Assembly: GCA_945867725.1 (NCBI GenBank)
Contig: CAMBJI010000013.1
Span: 1-15,357, forward strand
DNA from: Bordetella parapertussis
GTDB lineage: Bacteria > Pseudomonadota > Gammaproteobacteria > Burkholderiales > Burkholderiaceae_D
Length of the DNA stretch: 15,357 nucleotides
Reading direction: 5' to 3'
The translations under genes and the position numbers were made by a program. Below the pieces are notes generated by a model that ran no database searches, was not told the DNA's origin, and saw only the letters and a list, made by a program, of their open reading frames with translations. Shown here one piece after another: positions 13,582 through 15,357 of this stretch. Numbering within the stretch: position 1 is the stretch's first letter; each line of letters opens with the position of its first letter.

Positions 13582-14325
13582 ATGATGTGCAGTCTGAAAA
13601 AATTTCCGATGCTGGCGGCAGGGGCACTGTTAAGTTTGAGTTTGAGTCTGACAAATGCACAAGAAAAGATGACGGGTAATCCACCACCATCGAGTCAGTT
13701 GCAATACCGACTGATCGCTGACATCAAAGGACTCTCAGTCGAGGGCAACGGACAAATCGATTGGCAAGTCGATGCAAAACAATATCGATTGAGTTTTGAT
13801 ACTTCCACCCATTTATTCGGTCAGCTATTACTAGAAAAAAGCGAGGGCGCCATTGATCGTAGCGGACTGGTGCCGGCGAATTTTTTTCTAAAACGCATAC
13901 GCAAGGAGCCTGTGACGGTTGTCTTTGATCGTCGTGCGGGCCAGATAAACTTTGCTGGCGATGCTCCTGCTCACAAAATTCAGGGCGGCGAACAGGATCA
14001 GCTCAGCGTCATCTGGCAGTTGTTATCGATGGCACGTACACGCCCGGGTAGTTTCGTTCCCGGCTCAAGCTGGAAATTTTTTGTCGCTGGCACTCGTAGC
14101 GGAGAATCCTGGACCTTTCAGGTAAAAGACAAGCAGCGGCTACAGACCCATATCGGTGAAGTCGATACATTGCATGTGACCTATGTGCCAAACGATGTTA
14201 AGAATGGACGACAAATCGATATCTGGCTCGCGCCATCCCAAGAATGGTTCCCGGTGCGTCTGCGCTTTACCGAGCCCAACGGCGATTCGATGGAGCAAAC
14301 GATAGAGAAAATTACAAAGAAATGA
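13582..14325 (+). CDS. secreted DUF3108 protein (paralogue of the preceding gene)
   Basis: The 247-residue protein starts with a signal peptide ([20 protein letters not shown], cleavage near TNA-Q), and the rest is a DUF3108 domain. It shares clear landmarks with its neighbour: [34 protein letters not shown], and [15 protein letters not shown], ending [10 protein letters not shown]. The two therefore arose by duplication and divergence. It lacks the membrane anchor and proline-rich arm and should be periplasmic. The function is unknown; a beta-rich envelope protein is likely. The frame opens upstream at a TTG (13531) that overlaps the previous gene, but I chose the ATG at 13582 (another at 13585), where the signal peptide begins. 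Its stop overlaps the queC start by four bases (ATGA), which fixes the operon order. Confidence 0.85.
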   Translation: MMCSLKKFPMLAAGALLSLSLSLTNAQEKMTGNPPPSSQLQYRLIADIKGLSVEGNGQIDWQVDAKQYRLSFDTSTHLFGQLLLEKSEGAIDRSGLVPANFFLKRIRKEPVTVVFDRRAGQINFAGDAPAHKIQGGEQDQLSVIWQLLSMARTRPGSFVPGSSWKFFVAGTRSGESWTFQVKDKQRLQTHIGEVDTLHVTYVPNDVKNGRQIDIWLAPSQEWFPVRLRFTEPNGDSMEQTIEKITKK

Positions 14326-15056
14326 GTTCTTCAGCACTGGTGCTTTTTTCAGGTGGTCAGGATTCGACGACCTGTCTGGCTTGGGCACTGTCGCGCTATA
14401 CGCGCGTCGAAACACTGGGATTTGACTATGGCCAGCGGCATGCGGTCGAGCTCAGCCTGCGGCCCTCGCTTTTGTCATCTACGCGCACATTGAATGCTGA
14501 ATGGCATGATAGGCTGGGTGAAGATCATCTGCTCGATCTGTCATTGCTAGGGAAAATTTCCGACACCGCACTCACACGTGATACGGCGATTACGATGCAA
14601 GCGAATGGTTTACCGAATACCTTCGTGCCAGGTCGCAATCTGCTTTTTATTACCGTCGCAGCAGCGCTCGCTTACCGCCGCGGCATTGATGTCATCGTCG
14701 GCGGTATGTGCGAGACAGATTACTCAGGTTATCCGGACTGTCGCGATGAAAGTCTGCGCGCACTCGAATCAGCGCTGCAACTCGGTATGGCAAGCTCACT
14801 GTCACTGCAAACACCGTTGATGTGGCTAAGCAAGGCAGCGACTTGGCAGCTGGCTCACGATCTGGGTGGCGAGCCACTGGTGACTTTGATACGTACTGAT
14901 ACGCACACGTGCTATCTGGGTGAGCGAGGCGTATTGCATGACTGGGGTCATGGCTGCGGTACTTGTCCGGCGTGTGAATTGCGGGCGAATGGCTATCGTA
15001 AATACGCCGCTGGTACATCAGCGAAAGACGCTGGGTCCCGGCTTTCGCCGGGGTGA
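14322..15056 (+). CDS. queC: 7-cyano-7-deazaguanine synthase QueC
   Basis: The 244-residue enzyme converts 7-carboxy-7-deazaguanine and ammonia, with ATP, into preQ0, the precursor of queuosine in tRNA. The ATP pyrophosphatase P-loop SGGQDS (10-15), GFDYGQRH (33-40), FVPGRNLLF (101-109), [15 protein letters not shown] (127-141) and a Zn site are all present. The four Zn ligands are Cys197, 212, 215 and 218, in [14 protein letters not shown]. The gap of 15 between the first two is wider than in E. coli, as in a subset of QueC. The start is the ATG overlapping the preceding stop; a longer reading from 14244 runs inside that gene. The last dozen or so codons, after RKYAAG, come from a REP-like hairpin, so the natural end may have been altered. 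No other queuosine gene is in view. Confidence 0.95.
   Translation: MSSSALVLFSGGQDSTTCLAWALSRYTRVETLGFDYGQRHAVELSLRPSLLSSTRTLNAEWHDRLGEDHLLDLSLLGKISDTALTRDTAITMQANGLPNTFVPGRNLLFITVAAALAYRRGIDVIVGGMCETDYSGYPDCRDESLRALESALQLGMASSLSLQTPLMWLSKAATWQLAHDLGGEPLVTLIRTDTHTCYLGERGVLHDWGHGCGTCPACELRANGYRKYAAGTSAKDAGSRLSPG
15037..15052. repeat. REP-like hairpin overlapping the queC 3' end
   Basis: CCCGGC-TTTC-GCCGGG, with the flanking GGT and GGTGACGG, has the form of the short palindromic REP-like elements common between genes in betaproteobacteria and other proteobacteria. It supplies the last codons of queC, and the TGA stop (15054-15056) lies in its right flank. It could also stabilise the 3' end of the mRNA. 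Confidence 0.65.
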
Positions 15057-15081
15057 CGGTAGTTATTGATGCGAACTAAAA

Positions 15082-15110
15082 ACACCCAACGTCATCGCGA
15101 CGTTGGGTGT
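15082..15110 (-). terminator. intrinsic terminator of the oxidoreductase gene
   Basis: ACACCCAACGTC and GACGTTGGGTGT pair perfectly over 12 bases around a five-base loop. Read on the minus strand, the stem is followed by a T-run (TTTTTAG), and it begins ten bases after the minus-strand stop. On the plus strand no U-run follows, so it would at most weakly stop queC transcripts. Confidence 0.85.
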
Positions 15111-15119
15111 AGCGGGCGA

Positions 15120-15357
15120 TCACGCAGCGTGCCGCCCCGATTCCGGCACTGACTTTGCTGTCGGATTCAAGGCATCAAGCAGTTTAGCCTCCTTCCGCTT
15201 GGCGTTTTTCAAATGCCTTTCTTTCACATGACCATAACCTCGGATATCTTCCGGAACACTGGCCAGCTCTACCATCTGCGATAAATTCTCGCTGCTCAGT
15301 GTTGGCAACAGCGCTGCAATGGCATTGCGATATTCAACAATCAAGGCGCGTTCGCTC
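15120..15357 (-). CDS. indolepyruvate ferredoxin oxidoreductase, C-terminal end (partial)
   Basis: The frame stays open to the window edge, so these 78 residues are the end of a longer protein. MVELASVPEDIRGYGHVKERHL with the following KRKEAKLLDAL matches the conserved C-terminus of the large fused indolepyruvate:ferredoxin oxidoreductases. These thiamine-diphosphate, iron-sulfur enzymes oxidatively decarboxylate aryl 2-oxo acids from amino acid breakdown to acyl-CoA. Only the C-terminal domain is visible, so the cofactor domains cannot be checked. A TTG at 15344 could look like a start, but the frame continues upstream, so it is not one. A strong terminator follows the stop. Confidence 0.8.
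   Translation of the reverse strand, partial: SERALIVEYRNAIAALLPTLSSENLSQMVELASVPEDIRGYGHVKERHLKNAKRKEAKLLDALNPTAKSVPESGRHAA

Noticed and set aside
15031..15060. The palindromic element read as a queC terminator
   Set aside because: It overlaps the coding sequence and has no U-run; the form fits a REP-like repeat better.

Overview
The window looks like a chromosomal stretch of a betaproteobacterium, most likely Burkholderiales and perhaps near Oxalobacteraceae. This rests on a PhaM granule protein with a lysine/alanine tail, a pair of DUF3108 proteins beside it, the betaproteobacterial style of QueC, and moderate GC by eye. The taxonomy is inference. There are no tRNA or rRNA genes, no CRISPR array, and no transposase or phage gene.

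Left part (1-4200). A possible gene end lies at the left edge. On the minus strand follow a DUF411 Cys-rich periplasmic protein, a ferritin-like diiron protein, and an iron-sulfur cryptochrome/photolyase of the FeS-BCP (PhrB) type. Divergent from the photolyase is a secreted or membrane-anchored glutathione peroxidase on the plus strand.

Middle (4451-11497). Eight plus-strand genes are tightly packed, with several 1-4 nt overlaps: FAD oxidoreductase, DUF1365 protein, CFA-synthase-like methyltransferase, chalcone-isomerase-like secreted protein, GPH/MelB-type transporter, DUF3833 lipoprotein, short-chain dehydrogenase and NTF2-like protein. The FAD enzyme, DUF1365, Cfa-like, GPH and SDR set resembles the singlet-oxygen (RpoE-ChrR) regulon of Rhodobacter and light-induced clusters elsewhere. 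The flavin enzyme and Cfa-like methylase of that regulon are linked to methylated and furan fatty acids. The Cfa-like protein here has Ser and Gln at two positions that are Cys and His in true cyclopropane synthases, which fits methylation rather than cyclopropanation. With the photolyase, peroxidase and diiron protein nearby, the likely theme is protection from light and reactive oxygen plus remodelling of membrane lipids. No regulator (RpoE/ChrR or LitR/CarH) is in the window.

Right part (11583-15357). phaM (minus) is divergent from a plus-strand operon of two DUF3108 paralogues and queC. The first paralogue has a TonB-like membrane anchor and Pro/Thr-rich spacer. The last codons of queC lie inside a REP-like hairpin. 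An intrinsic terminator then closes a minus-strand gene whose C-terminal end, cut by the window edge, matches indolepyruvate ferredoxin oxidoreductase.
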